Source: Allium sativum (Eukaryota; Streptophyta; Magnoliopsida; Asparagales; Amaryllidaceae). Taken from it: a DNA stretch of 64,000 nt. The stretch covers positions 248,528,427-248,592,426 of the forward strand of contig CM060910.1 in NCBI GenBank assembly GCA_030737875.1, read 5' to 3'. Below the pieces are notes generated by a model, which worked only from the letters and a program-made list of their open reading frames with translations, was not told the origin of the DNA and made no database searches. The translations under genes and the position numbers were made by a program. Position 1 is the first letter of the stretch. Each line of letters begins with the position of its first letter. Positions 36,241 to 47,484 of this stretch are shown piece by piece.

Positions 36241-36345
36241 TTTTGGCGCAGAAATTCGAATTTCGAATGTTTGAATTGTTTTGGCGTAGAAATTTGATGA
36301 AACGACACGAACTTCCCCGGTCTCCGAAGAGAAGAGAAAGAACAA

Positions 36346-37648
36346 ATTTTTTTGAGAACACGACAAAATAGAACGCAGACGGAAGAACATTTCATTGTAT
36401 ATTACAACAATTCCATAAGAATACAAGAATATACAGAGCATAAATAAATATTACACAGAAATATCAGAGATTTAAATTACATTTAAATACATAGCAGCGG
36501 AAAATAATACAATACACAACTAGAAGTAGATATACGGATACAAAGCTTTCCGGATATCATTCCAGCTGTAAACCAGGGTCCTGTGAATATAAATCTGCAA
36601 AACCAAAACTACTAGCTGCCCGTGTCAAAATAAGGGCACCCAGAGTTTAGGTTAAAACAATAAACTCCAGGTCAGTCATGTGACTGGTGTGAGAACTAAA
36701 ACATTTATTAATCTTTATTTTTAAAGTTAGGTAAACCAAGGGACCACGCCGTATAACACGGAACGGGTTTCCTCCCAAGAATACCAGTGCATAAAACAAA
36801 CAGCGCAATGCTAAATAAGGAAAAATGAAGCTATTATAAGATCCAGGTCCCATCACACAATGCAACGCAAGCCGGAGGATAGGGTTTTTACCTTATAATA
36901 GCCAAAGAATGCTTGATACGTTTCAAGCAGGTGATTTGATACTATTATAAGTGCATAGTGTATAAAACAATTTCAAATTATAAGTATCAATCATAGACGG
37001 CATAAGCGCCCTATCCCACTATGTCGCCATACTAGGCTCTACAAATAAAACCGCAAATGTCACGTATTTGGAAGTTGGATTTCCATCTATGAACCGAGGC
37101 CAGGGATCGTCCTCTACCGATTCGAGACTCTCTAGCTCGAGCCTCAGGCAAGCCTTGGATCGTCAGGGCCGGTCCGCCGATGTGGATTATTATGCATAAA
37201 CACTACGTTTCCCCGCCCTTTGGGGCGTAAATGAGCCAACGAATGGCTCCATCGGACCCGGATCGTCCGATCTAACCGAGGCGCCTCGCAACAACAACAA
37301 CCACACAGGTGAAAAGTATATAAATGTCAGGGCTGGTAGGTCACTGACACCACCCTAGCTAGAAGGAAACGCATGCCCTCCCTGAGGTCCTCTCCCGTTT
37401 CTGGTTCACAACCGGGGTGTGAGGCTCGCGAATTCACGTTGCATAAAGCTATGCCACACAGGCGGTGCTTTTATCATCAACCACAAGACTTTGCTTTTCA
37501 ACAGAAGCCTTGATCATTTGCCACTTAGGCATGCCACACAGACAATTCACTCTATGCGTTTGATATCCATCAGTATATAACCCCTGAGCTCGTACGTCTC
37601 AGAGAAGGGCGGTAAGCAAGAGAATAAATTCTCCGCCGCCAAACAGAT
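36346..37648 (-). repeat. LARD-2 3' LTR, 3'-terminal part (truncated)
   Basis: The reverse complement matches LARD-1 from about 9600 to 10870. About 85 bp of the expected LTR terminus is missing at 36345. It contains the CAGTC hairpin at 36673-36686 (loop ACAT on -) and the TGCCC/GGGCA dyad at about 36617-36638. It is interrupted at 37649 by LARD-B. Confidence 0.8.
37644..37648. repeat. Target site duplication of LARD-B, left copy (CAGAT)
   Basis: Identical to 55621-55625. Removing LARD-B restores aaacagatatatatttaa, which matches the intact site in LARD-1 at about 9615-9632 (opposite strand). Confidence 0.92.
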
Positions 37649-38061
37649 TGTAACGACCCGGATTTTGAGCGACTTTGGTTATCGACATAAGCTCGATGTC
37701 GATAACCAAAACATCGAAAAATCCTGGTAATTAGTGAAAGAAATTAGAGGGTGAGGAAAGATAAGATAGAAACTTAGAATAGAAGAAGAAGAAGAACACA
37801 ACATCAGAGTAACACGAATCTCACAGCGGAACGAATAACATATAATATATGTAACATAACTTTGAAATATACATCTGTATTTGAATATACATCGTTATCA
37901 AAGTACATCACTTACAACACAGCGGAATAATAATAGAGATATAATTCTAAAGCCTCCTGCTCCAGCTCTTCAACTATATCTGTAAAATCCCGACTACTTG
38001 ACTGCCCGTACAAATTTAGGCACCCAAGAGTTTAGGGAAAACAAAAAATGAAACTCCGGGT

Positions 38062-38075
38062 CAGTCATGGGACTG
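38062..38075 (-). other. CAGTC/GACTG hairpin, LARD-B LTR
   Basis: On - CAGTC, CCAT, GACTG, ACC, 413-426 nt from the LTR 3' end. The 5' LTR copy is at 51005-51018 at the same distance. Confidence 0.6.
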
Positions 38076-38950
38076 GTATGAGTAAAACAGTTTAAAAACA
38101 GTTCAAGCAGGTAAACGATATCTCATAAGACCACGCCGCATAACGGAACGGGTTTTTCCCTTATGAGAATCCAAAATAACTTTATATCAAAAACCTTTTG
38201 ATATTATAATAATGTCTATCAACCACAATTTATATATAATCATCTAGCAGAAACGCTTTCATCTCACGTTCTACATATATAGTATACAATCAAAACCGCA
38301 AGCACGTATTGGGTAATGGATTTCCAACTATGACAAGGTATGGAACCACCTTTCGCTTGTGTACCTCTAGAGAGGAATACACTGGGTTCAACAAGAACAT
38401 CTTACAACCCGGCCACACATGACCGACCACTCATTTCTCTTGAGCGTATCGAATGTATATCACCAACAGTTGGGATCAGCAACCGTTTCCCGAATGGGAC
38501 AGCATCAACAATAGATTTTTAGAAGTAAATGAAACTCTAGATCAGGTGATTATACACCCTACTTCAGTGCGACCGACTTAGCCATGCTGCCTGCCCGATT
38601 TCTGTCATTTACCGGATGATGAGGCTAGAAGCTACGCTCTATCATCACACTAGATTCACTTTGAATGCCACATCGTCAAATCCATCAAATCACCGATTGA
38701 CGTCCTCAACCATACATTACGTGTTAGCTAAAAGAAGTTTCCTTCTCCGCTTCCACTCTTGGTACGGTTGCTGAAATCAATATACGTGATCGTCTGGAAA
38801 TACTCTGTCAGACATCCGTCCATACAAGTCATCCAGGAACAGGATGAACAGAAGGCACTATTCTGTAAACAGGATAGCCCTTGCATAACTCCGTCTTCAA
38901 TTTCCTTTGACATATATGATTCGCAACGCTTATGTCAATACAGAGTGGTT

Positions 38951-38955
38951 CTTTG
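38951..38955. repeat. Target site duplication of the solo LTR, left copy (CTTTG)
   Basis: Identical to 43430-43434. The other LARD-B LTR has a single uninterrupted CTTTG at about 51894-51898. Confidence 0.92.
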
Positions 38956-39341
38956 TGTAACACCCCGCCTCCGCTAGGGTCACTCGCAAAGGAATGCACT
39001 AGCTTTAGAGGGGCATTATTGGTAAACATGCACAGAAATATCACAAGACAGAACATATAAAATAGCGGAAGTAAAATCGAACTTTCATAAACATGAATAC
39101 ATAAGGTCTAAAGCCTTTTACATCAGAGTACATCAAAACCTGTCTTGCAATAGTAAAGAAGCATAAAGACTTTTTCATAAATTATTCCCCAAATAAAAAC
39201 AGTAAAGTAGCCATAGCCAGGAAAAGTCCAAGCCATCCATGATGACCTTCAAGCAGAAGAAGTCCGAACTAAACAACAATATTTCCTCCCTGTAACCTGG
39301 GGGGGGGGGAAACGGAAGAAAAGAGGCAAAACAAAACGGGT

Positions 39342-39356
39342 CAGTCAAAAAGACTG
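39342..39356 (-). other. CAGTC/GACTG hairpin, solo LTR
   Basis: On - CAGTC, TTTTT, GACTG, ACC, 386-400 nt from the LTR 3' end. Confidence 0.6.
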
Positions 39357-40799
39357 AGTAAGCCCTATCTACTATTAGTATAAAAACTAGTAAAGTTAAC
39401 TGACATGAGAAACTGAGATGAACATAAGCATGATAACAAGATAGATAGGCTAAATCAAAATAACAGGATGAACTACTGAACTCAGGTAAACTAAGGTGTC
39501 ATGATAAATTACGATGTCAAGATAAAACAAGGTATCACATCGTCAGGTTTCTATCAAGTATAATATCCCCAAGATATCTATCACGTATAACGTCCCATGG
39601 CATCTATCCTGTATATCCGCTCTGCACCTACCGTACTAGTATCCCAACTGTATTACGTGTTATCCGTGAATGACCCTTACTCAAAAGTCGTGTAATGGTC
39701 CATGTCAACCTAATATGCCGCATATATAGGTTACTCGACTTATATGTTTCTTTCCATGTATAAGTTCAGTCCTTTGCCGTAGGCTGTACGGGCTTTCCCA
39801 TGTAAACGGTTTATCCTTGAAGTTGTTTTGGACTGCAACCCTTGATCTAGTTGTGTTTTCTTACCATGAACTATCGCACGTCCACTTAGGATTTATGCCA
39901 CCTAGGACCGCTAGGGATTATGCTACCTAATGAACGTTTCCGTGTCTCGGTTTGGGTTTTGGCCACCTAGGACCACTAGGGATTACGCCACCCGTCAACC
40001 GCGCCCTTGATCCCACGTATGTATCGTGAATCGTTTTCCATGTCTAGATGCACATGTTCCCCAATGTGCCATCCGAGTTCCGTGCCAGGGCAAATCAAGA
40101 AATACGGAACTCGGTCGGGAGCTTTAAATCGTCTGCCGATGCAGATATCAAGGTCTGTTTTTGTACCCATGGCTATGGTCCCACGTGACCCCTCCCTCAA
40201 CTACTGAAAGGCAATCCAAGAAAAATCATGTATAAGGACCACTCCACGGCCCCACTATAGCCCACTTCCCTACGGGCCAACCTCACCGATGACTCGATAG
40301 CAAGCACATGGTATGTTGGGGGTTCTCTGCCTTTCCGTACGTACACGATTGACTAAAGATGGTAGGTAGTTGGCGATGTGCTATCCAGGGCAAAAACAAG
40401 AATCGTCGACTCCACGCTAATCCATCCCAGTCTTTAGGTTGCTCGCATAGCAACCAAGGCATACTCTTGGTCCTTCTAACGCAGACCTTAACCTCTCATG
40501 GGCCTAGTATAATTACCTGGCAGCCCACAGAGGGATCCCAAGAATATCCTCACGTCCCCCGAAGCTTCCACTTCGGCACCCAGTGCGCTGGAGCTTTTAT
40601 CCAAGTCAGATAACTTGCTCCCCCTCGTATACTAAGCGATGACCTACCGTATCAGGTTACTCATCGTTTTGAGAATTAGTCCTATGTCCTTAGCTAAGAA
40701 TTATTACTTAGTTACCCTTAACTAAGGTTTACCACTTTGCTTCTTTTCCCGTTATCCTTGATTAACCACGGTTTTCTACCTAGTTCTTCTAGCTAGGGT

Positions 40800-41700
40800 T
40801 TGTCTATTGGGTTAAGTGTTTCAAGTCCATGACTTAACCCGCCCACGAATCACGTCAAAGATTGGCTAAGTATTTAAGTTCAAGACTTAGTCCCACAAGT
40901 TGGTTAAGTGTACCCAGAGGCTCATGACTTAACCCTATCAAGTCAAATTGGTCAAGTACTAGCTTACCTTAATCCTATCGGATTATCTTGCTAGATCGAT
41001 TAAGCATAGATTATCTTAATCCCATCAAATTATCGAGTCGGATTGGTTAAGTATAGGTTGGCTTAACCCCATCCTCTAATCGTACTACAATTGTTAAGTA
41101 TATTCTAAAAAGGTCTTGTGACTTAACCTTATCAGGTCCGCGTATTAGATTGGTTAAGTGTAAGTTACTTAACCCCATCAAATCATCATGTATAATTGGT
41201 TAAGTATAAGTTGCTTAACCCCATTAAATTATCACGTTAAGTTGGTTAAGTATTGGTTACTCAACCTCATTGAATTACCGAGTTTAAATTGGTTAAGTGT
41301 TTAACTTAACCCCATCGAATTACCGTGTTTAGATTAGTTAAGTGTGGATTACTTAACCCCATCTAATTACCGTGTCGGATTAGTTAGGTGCAAATTACTT
41401 AACCCCATCCCCTAATCATCTTGTATGGTTAAGTGTCATTAAGAAAACTTACTTAACCTTGCCAAATTATCATGTTGGATTGATTAAGTGTTGGTTAACT
41501 TAATCCCCGTCCACTAGTCGTATAAAAATGGTTAAGCGTCATTAGGCAAATCAAATCACTTAACCTACCCAACCTTGTCATGTTTTGTTAAGTATCATTA
41601 GCCTAACCAATTTACTTAACCCATTTACCCAATGCATATTTGGTTAAGAGTCATTAATCAAATTAACTTAACCCTATCATGTGGCATTAATTACTTAATG
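40800..41700. repeat. GGTTAAG/CTTAACC inverted-word array
   Basis: About twenty degenerate units of about 45 bp, each with TTGGTTAAGT and a facing ACTTAACCCCATC. Only about four units are present in the gypsy LTR (13015-13160) and in element C (34620-34860), so expansion explains much of the extra length of this LTR. Confidence 0.75.
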
Positions 41701-41726
41701 CACCCCAACCTCTCACATTAGACTTT

Positions 41727-41887
41727 GTTGTGGTTACTAGTTAAGCCGGTCGGTTCCGGGTAGCTTTACACCACAACTTGGTCTAACCTCGTGTTCAAGC
41801 ACAACATGACCAACTTCTCACATTGGGTCCTATTGTTTGCAACTACTAGTTAGGCCGGTCGGTTCCGGGTAGTTTTACGTTGCAAAC
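41727..41887 (-). ncRNA. Twin hairpins A and B in solo LTR
   Basis: Hairpin A (41727-41777) has arms GTTGTGGT/ACCACAAC, perfect. Hairpin B (41835-41887) has arms GTTTGCAAC/GTTGCAAAC, perfect 9 bp around 35 nt. Hairpin B differs from the gypsy version at two stem positions and the partner base changes each time. Confidence 0.65.
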
Positions 41888-42989
41888 TCAACCCAACCTC
41901 GAGTTGGCCACTTTCATGTTTAGTCTAGTGTCATGTTCATAGTCAAGTTTTCAGGCAATTGGGTAGACCTAACTTAATAGGTAAATTCCCAATGGGTAGA
42001 CCTAACTTAATAGGTAAATTCCCAAGCTTATGTTTTTATGCATACTTACATGTCAACTTCCATGTTATACTTCAAGTCATGTTTTCAAGTATAAACACAT
42101 GTCATATTTAACGTTACATGTTGTCATGTTTATACCCATTTACCCAAGTCATATTCATGTCATTATGTTTCCCCATAATGCGACCCCAACGCTTTTTAAA
42201 CTAACATATACGTTCACAACAACGTGATGGATTAAAAGAAGAGACTTAGCAAAGGAATGACGAAAATGGGTATTAAGCCACAAGTTAATCATGGTGGCAG
42301 ATGAGGCACAAATGTGTTCATTAGCTTGCATGTTACATTCTTAAGCCTCAAAAACATGCATCAACCCAAACTTGGTACATAAGCGAATCATGGTGACAAA
42401 AGACATGGAATGATGGCTAGAAACTCGCATATATCATCATATAAGGATTATGACTTCATATGCAAGTTGACATAATGATTATGAAGATTCTCATGTTGCA
42501 TAATGCAACATTTCAACATAAAGGTTGTGGCTTTTAACTCATAAGATCAAGATAATGACTTCATAAACTTGCATAACATGATAGCATGCATCATTCTAAT
42601 TAATCAAACCCAAACTTTCAACATGAACATTTAACTTCATAGTTAATATCTAAGAGTAGGGAAGGGCTTACATTGCTATGAAGGCCTAAATCGATTAAAC
42701 TAAAGCTTATGATGAAGCCTATGCATGCCATCACCCAAAAACCCAAAGATGGATGCTCCAAATCACTAAAAACACCATCTTTATGAACAAAGATCAAAGC
42801 TTTTGTCTTGAAATAAACTTGAGGGGCTCTCATACTAACATAGGGACTCTCTAATACTCTCATGTTCATGAAACCTCTCATAGAAATGAAGTGGAGGCTA
42901 GGATAGTTGAGTGGAGGCCATGAGAGTAGAAATTTTGCCATAGTTTAGTTACATGAGTGAATAATGAGGGTTTAGGGGAGGGTTAGGGG

Positions 42990-43000
42990 CTTATTTATAG
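42990..43000 (-). promoter_or_regulatory. TATA box of solo LTR
   Basis: On - CTATAAATAAG, placed as in the gypsy LTR. Confidence 0.65.
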
Positions 43001-43158
43001 AAGATTAGGCTAGTTAGGACCCTTAGATTAACCCTAGGATAGATCCCAGCCCTCAAAAATCGTCACAAGCCTCCAAAACAAGACCAAGAGCCAAAACAGG
43101 TGCACCAGGCCAGCCAGGGTCAAGCCAGAAGGCTGTGCAGGTTTCTGGCTCGACACGG

Positions 43159-43216
43159 GCGCACTTCCCAAGTGCGCAAGTGTATTTTTGTGCTGGCGCA
43201 CTTCACAAGTGCGCCA
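43159..43216. repeat. Two tandem GC dyads upstream of the solo-LTR TATA box
   Basis: GCGCACTT-ccc-AAGTGCGC (43159-43177) and TGGCGCACTT-cac-AAGTGCGCCA (43194-43216) are perfect dyads with 3-nt centres. They are about 160-215 bp upstream of the TATA box. Confidence 0.6.
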
Positions 43217-43429
43217 GTGCATTCTGGCTTGTTTTCGGTTTTTCTGCCTAACTTCGTTCGTCCATATCTTCTTCATACGGACTCCGATTTATGAAATTTC
43301 GTACTCTATTTTGCGTATTTTTCCGAGACGAACGCAATGGCGCAACCCGTTTATCCTGATTCAGATTTTATAATTTAATTCTGCCTTGATTCTTGTCTTA
43401 ACATGTTGCTAAAAATTCGGGTTGTTACA

Positions 43430-43434
43430 CTTTG
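43430..43434. repeat. Target site duplication of the solo LTR, right copy (CTTTG)
   Basis: Matches 38951-38955. The LARD-B LTR resumes here. Confidence 0.92.
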
Positions 43435-43969
43435 GATAATAATCCAACCGGTCTCTCCATATTAACAACGTTAAAATGGTCAAAACTTCGATAGTCTGTG
43501 ATTTACCTATCGAAGAAAACAGGTGTGCAAACAACGATTTCATTTCCAAATGGAAATTTATATCGATCAAACATCATTCAACATTTATCTCTTTATTTCA
43601 TAAATTTACTTATCTCCTGTTTCCCTATATTCAACATTTGCTATTTTCTAAATTTAGAAAATATACGTTATTAACAATGGAAAACATTTCCATTTCTTGT
43701 TTTCTTTATTAGAAAACATTTCTGGTTTCTTATTTGGAAAACATTTCCAAAGCTTCTTCATTGGACTTAGACAGATGTTTTGAACAAACCATCGCGATGC
43801 CAACTCAAACCATTTCCTTTACTGCCGAACCTTAACTATTCCTTAGTTAAAAACGAAGCCAATCAAGTTGGGGTAGAACTACCTCTCAGACCTTAACTGA
43901 ACAACATTTCTAACTTTGAAATAGGCAAAGTTCACTTTATATTTCTTTACTAACTTCCTTACTTAACCC

Positions 43970-44460
43970 TCCTTCGAATAGCTATATTCGATTGACTCTT
44001 TTCACTTAACTCTATTCGATTAACCCTTATCAATTAACTCTATTGGACTAACACTATTGGATTAACTCTATTTGACTAATGCTATTGATTTACCCATTTC
44101 ACTTAACTCCTTTCGAATAAACTATATTCGATAACTCCTTTTACTTTGTTCGAATAAACTATATTCGATTAACTCATTTGCTTCTATTCGAATAACTATA
44201 TACGATTAACTCATTTGCTTTCTATTCGAATAAACTATATTCGATTAACTCATTTGCTTTCTATTCGAATAAACTATATTTGATTAACTCCTTTTAACTT
44301 TCTCACTAATCGATTAAACTAACATCGATTAGCTCCTTTGCTTCAACTCAAATCGATTAAACTAACATCGATTAGCTCCTTTTAACTTTCTATTCTAATC
44401 GATTAAACTAACATTGATTAGCTCCTTTTAACTTTCTATTCTAATCGATTAAACTATTCA
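43970..44460. repeat. Tandem dyad array in LARD-B 3' LTR
   Basis: Units of about 37-46 bp in two classes, TCGAATA-aacta-TATTCGA and TAATCGAT-taaactaac-ATCGATTA (e.g. 44307-44331). Arm sequence differs between classes but arms stay complementary. The matching array is at 52430-52920. Confidence 0.7.
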
Positions 44461-46251
44461 TTTATAAAGATTTACTTTTAGTAACAGTTCTTCACTTTAC
44501 AAATGATTTCCTTTTTATAAAACTCTATTCGTTTTAAAAACATTTTTCCCTTTTATTTACTTTCGAAATATTTCCTTTTATAAAATCTGTTGATTTTATA
44601 AAATCCCTTTATTTCAATATACATTGAAATAAATCCTTTTTACATCCCAGGGTCTTTTACGATATTTAAAATATCGAATAAAATGATCAACATCATTCCA
44701 ACACCCATAATCCATAACAGATTATATAACACATCATATATCACAATATATGAAAACAGTAAAATAAATGTTGAGGAATCCAGTTGGATTCCTCCGACCT
44801 GTTTCCCTGCATCACAGATGTTAACAATATAGATAACATCACTTTTCAGTTCCATATGATATATTCTGTTAAACAGAATCAATATAGAAATTCAACTAAC
44901 TGACTAGCAGTTCAATCAAATAGTCAACACACAATAAATCATCCAATATCTAACAGTTCTAAAAATACAACATGAAATTATAAACTGTTCAGAGTTAGTG
45001 AGATTTACTCACATTGGCAGTTCATCGTTAAAGAACGATAAACTGTTGTTTGATTTGAATCAAACAATTTATTTCGCCATAAATCCATACGAGCCCCAAT
45101 CCACTTCCAGTCTGTTCCAGAATGTAGTGTCGGTCTATACGATCCTATCGGATCTGATCGTTCGAGATTCTGATGATGTACGAGCAAGTTATGGTCATTT
45201 CAAATTAATACATGATTTAAATGGATTATAACTTTAAACTAAGCTAATTAATTTATTTAAGATGGCTTAACCTTTTATTTTATTTCAGCCCATCAATCTC
45301 AACAGGCCCAACATCCTAAAAGCCCAGACCCCGCTTCCTTTACTAACCGTCTTCTTCAACGTCCGCCTCTCATACACATCATTCTAGTGATACATTTACT
45401 TCACCATGCAAACCTTTCCTCAATCCATGTTTCACTTCCTTTTTCATAAACCAGAACTTGCACCTTAATACACTCCAGTATTTCCTACTTTCTTCCTCCT
45501 GTCTTCTTTCATGACTACCGAACCCCCCAACAACAGGACACTTGAAACCACTCCCTCATCCATCATTCTTCAGTACATTTTCACGTCCCCTCTTCTACTG
45601 CTATTACTCCCTCCTTCTTCTTCATTTCGTGCAAAGCCATTTACTCCCACTCCTTCTTCCCTACTCACGAACGCAGGCTTCCTCTCCATTTTCCAGAACT
45701 TCACCCCTCTAGTTCCTCTCCATTTCACTCCCTGTACACACGCTAACCCCTCTTCATCAAGTGGACCCTTTCAACATTTTCCAAACTGCACCCTCGTATA
45801 CAAACTGCATCGCAGCCTTCCTACTGCAGCTTCCTGCTCTCACGCACCTGTTGTTCCAAACCAAGACCACCCTCCTCATTTACTTACCCACGTTTTGTCG
45901 ATCTCTCAGCTGCAAAACGCAGCAACTTCCTTTATCCTCCCCACCGTCTTCGAACTGGGTCAGATCCCGCCTGAATACAAAATCGTAACTCCTATTCGAC
46001 GCTGCCTGGAAACTCTAGTTTTCTGCGCCCTGGAATCCACGAACAGAATTATCTGCGAACTGCTCAAAATGTGTATGGATGTATCGAGCAACTCTTAAGG
46101 GATCCAACTATTTTAGTTTGAGAATTTTTAGGATTTGGATGATTTGTTTTTTTATTATTGAAGCCGTGATTTTCTCGTTTGGAAACAAGAAGCTGGCGGC
46201 TCCTTCTTTGCGAATGAGATGGGAAGACAGTCCCGTATCTAGGCAGCGTGA

Positions 46252-46259
46252 TATATATA
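46252..46259 (-). promoter_or_regulatory. Probable TATA box of LARD-B 3' LTR
   Basis: TATATATA in the context CCGTATATATATCA on -, followed by a purine-rich leader. The 5' LTR copy is at 54705-54712. A weaker call than the other TATA boxes because the region is AT-rich. Confidence 0.45.
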
Positions 46260-47167
46260 CGGTTTTAAAAATGAAACGTGGTGGTGTGAACTTCAATCAT
46301 GGTCTTGTGGTTAACGGGATATACAACGTGGTTGAATAGAGGACCATGCATATATATTATTAAGTCTGCTGAATTTCGTTAAGTAAAATCATTTCATGTT
46401 AGAGCTAGTACGGACTGAAATAGGGATACAGTCGTGTCGAGTGATGAGCCACGATCCCAAAAATATAATAATACCGGTAGATGGACTCATATTGTGAAAC
46501 CCCGAAATGTTGATTATAGGGTGCAAAATACTCCAAATAAAAAGTTGCTTATTTAATTAATTAAAAATTACAGTAAAATTCAAAAAATTAAATTATCACT
46601 ATTTCCTAAAAGAACCTTGTCTGAATTCACACCCGATATCTAGTTATATTGAATAATCCGTTACGGTCGATAAACGATTCTATAGCGACTATTTTAAAAT
46701 TTGATTTGGACATATCTCAAAATCTATATGACGAAATCCCGATTTTTCTCTTCCACTAGAAAGATATACTCCACCAGCTCCACACGTTTCTTGTTTCACA
46801 GAAATCCGATTTAAAACGAATCATGTACATTCAGTTGAAGTTCGAATCGCCAATTTACGAACTGCAGCGCTATTTCAAGCTCGATTATAATTATATTATA
46901 ATTCCTCGTTCAAACTGTCGTTGTTTAAATATATTCGTTATTATAATTCAACTCCAAACTGAATTATATATACTTTGAATTGTCCAGTTCACATTATATT
47001 GTCAATTCACTAATTTCGACTATTTCAAAATTAAATATATTATTTAATTTATTGTTTTAATTAAATATTTACCATTATTTAATTCCACGATCATTAAATT
47101 CACTAAACCACCATTTATATAATTAAATATATTAATCATAATACCCCTGCCAATGCGGGTCATTACA

Positions 47168-47180
47168 TTCTTCCCCACTT
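47168..47180 (-). other. Polypurine tract of LARD-B
   Basis: On - AAGTGGGGAAGAA directly before the 3' LTR TG. Confidence 0.85.
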
Positions 47181-47459
47181 AAAATAATTTCGTCCTCGAA
47201 ATTGCTAAAAGGTAGAGGACGACCCTATCGACTGGTTAGAACATATTTGTTCACTTCTTAACTTCAGTTTCAACTGAACCAATTTAGTTTCGATTAAATT
47301 ATTAATTAATTCTTATCAACGAAAATTTTCAAAAATCCTGAAAATTTTCTAACGCCTTAACTCTTCGAAAAATTTCGCCGGCACCTCCTTTGTACTGGTC
47401 AATGGTTCAAACTCCAACTCGCCTCTTTGGGCCATCTCCATCCCAAAAGAAAATCAAAC

Positions 47460-47484
47460 AGCCAAACGGCTTGCCAATTCGGCT
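47460..47484 (-). ncRNA. AGCC/GGCT twin mini-hairpins, LARD-B module 1
   Basis: On the + strand AGCC-AAAC-GGCT is followed by TGCC-AATTC-GGCT. The second hairpin has one changed arm base. Confidence 0.4.

Larger units (their letters stand above)
32646..36345 (-). repeat. 5' LTR of element C (U3 end truncated)
   Basis: On - it ends GGAATTCGGGTTGTTACA at 32646. It holds a CTTAG/CTAAGG tandem array (34060-34410), GGTTAAG repeats (34620-34860), twin hairpins (34927-35091), a TATA box (36015-36022) and 80-bp upstream repeats (36035-36240). The outer U3 and the LTR start are missing: at about 36345 the sequence switches to the truncated 3' end of LARD-2. A deletion fusing the two elements is the simplest explanation. 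Confidence 0.7.
38956..43429 (-). mobile_element. Solo LTR of a Tekay-like family (4474 bp)
   Basis: TG...CA termini close to those of the gypsy LTR, a perfect CTTTG duplication and no interior. This is the product of LTR-LTR recombination. It is related to the gypsy LTR at both ends and through the twin hairpins, but longer because of a GGTTAAG/CTTAACC array (40800-41700). Its TATA box is at 42990-43000 on -, with paired GC dyads upstream at 43159-43216. Confidence 0.92.
37649..47167 (-). repeat. 3' LTR of LARD-B, interrupted by a solo LTR
   Basis: On - it starts TGTAATGACCCGC and ends GGGTCGTTACA. It is interrupted at 38956-43434. It carries a tandem dyad array (43970-44460), a TATA-like box (46252-46259), a pyrimidine-rich stretch on + (45300-46100) and a CAGTC hairpin (38062-38075). 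Compared with the 5' LTR it has 16 extra bases at about 46092-46107. Confidence 0.9.

Noticed and set aside
45511..46098. 195-codon plus-strand frame, proline/serine/leucine-rich
   Set aside because: It is a translation of a pyrimidine-rich stretch antisense to the LARD-B transcript and is broken in the other LTR (53975-54590).
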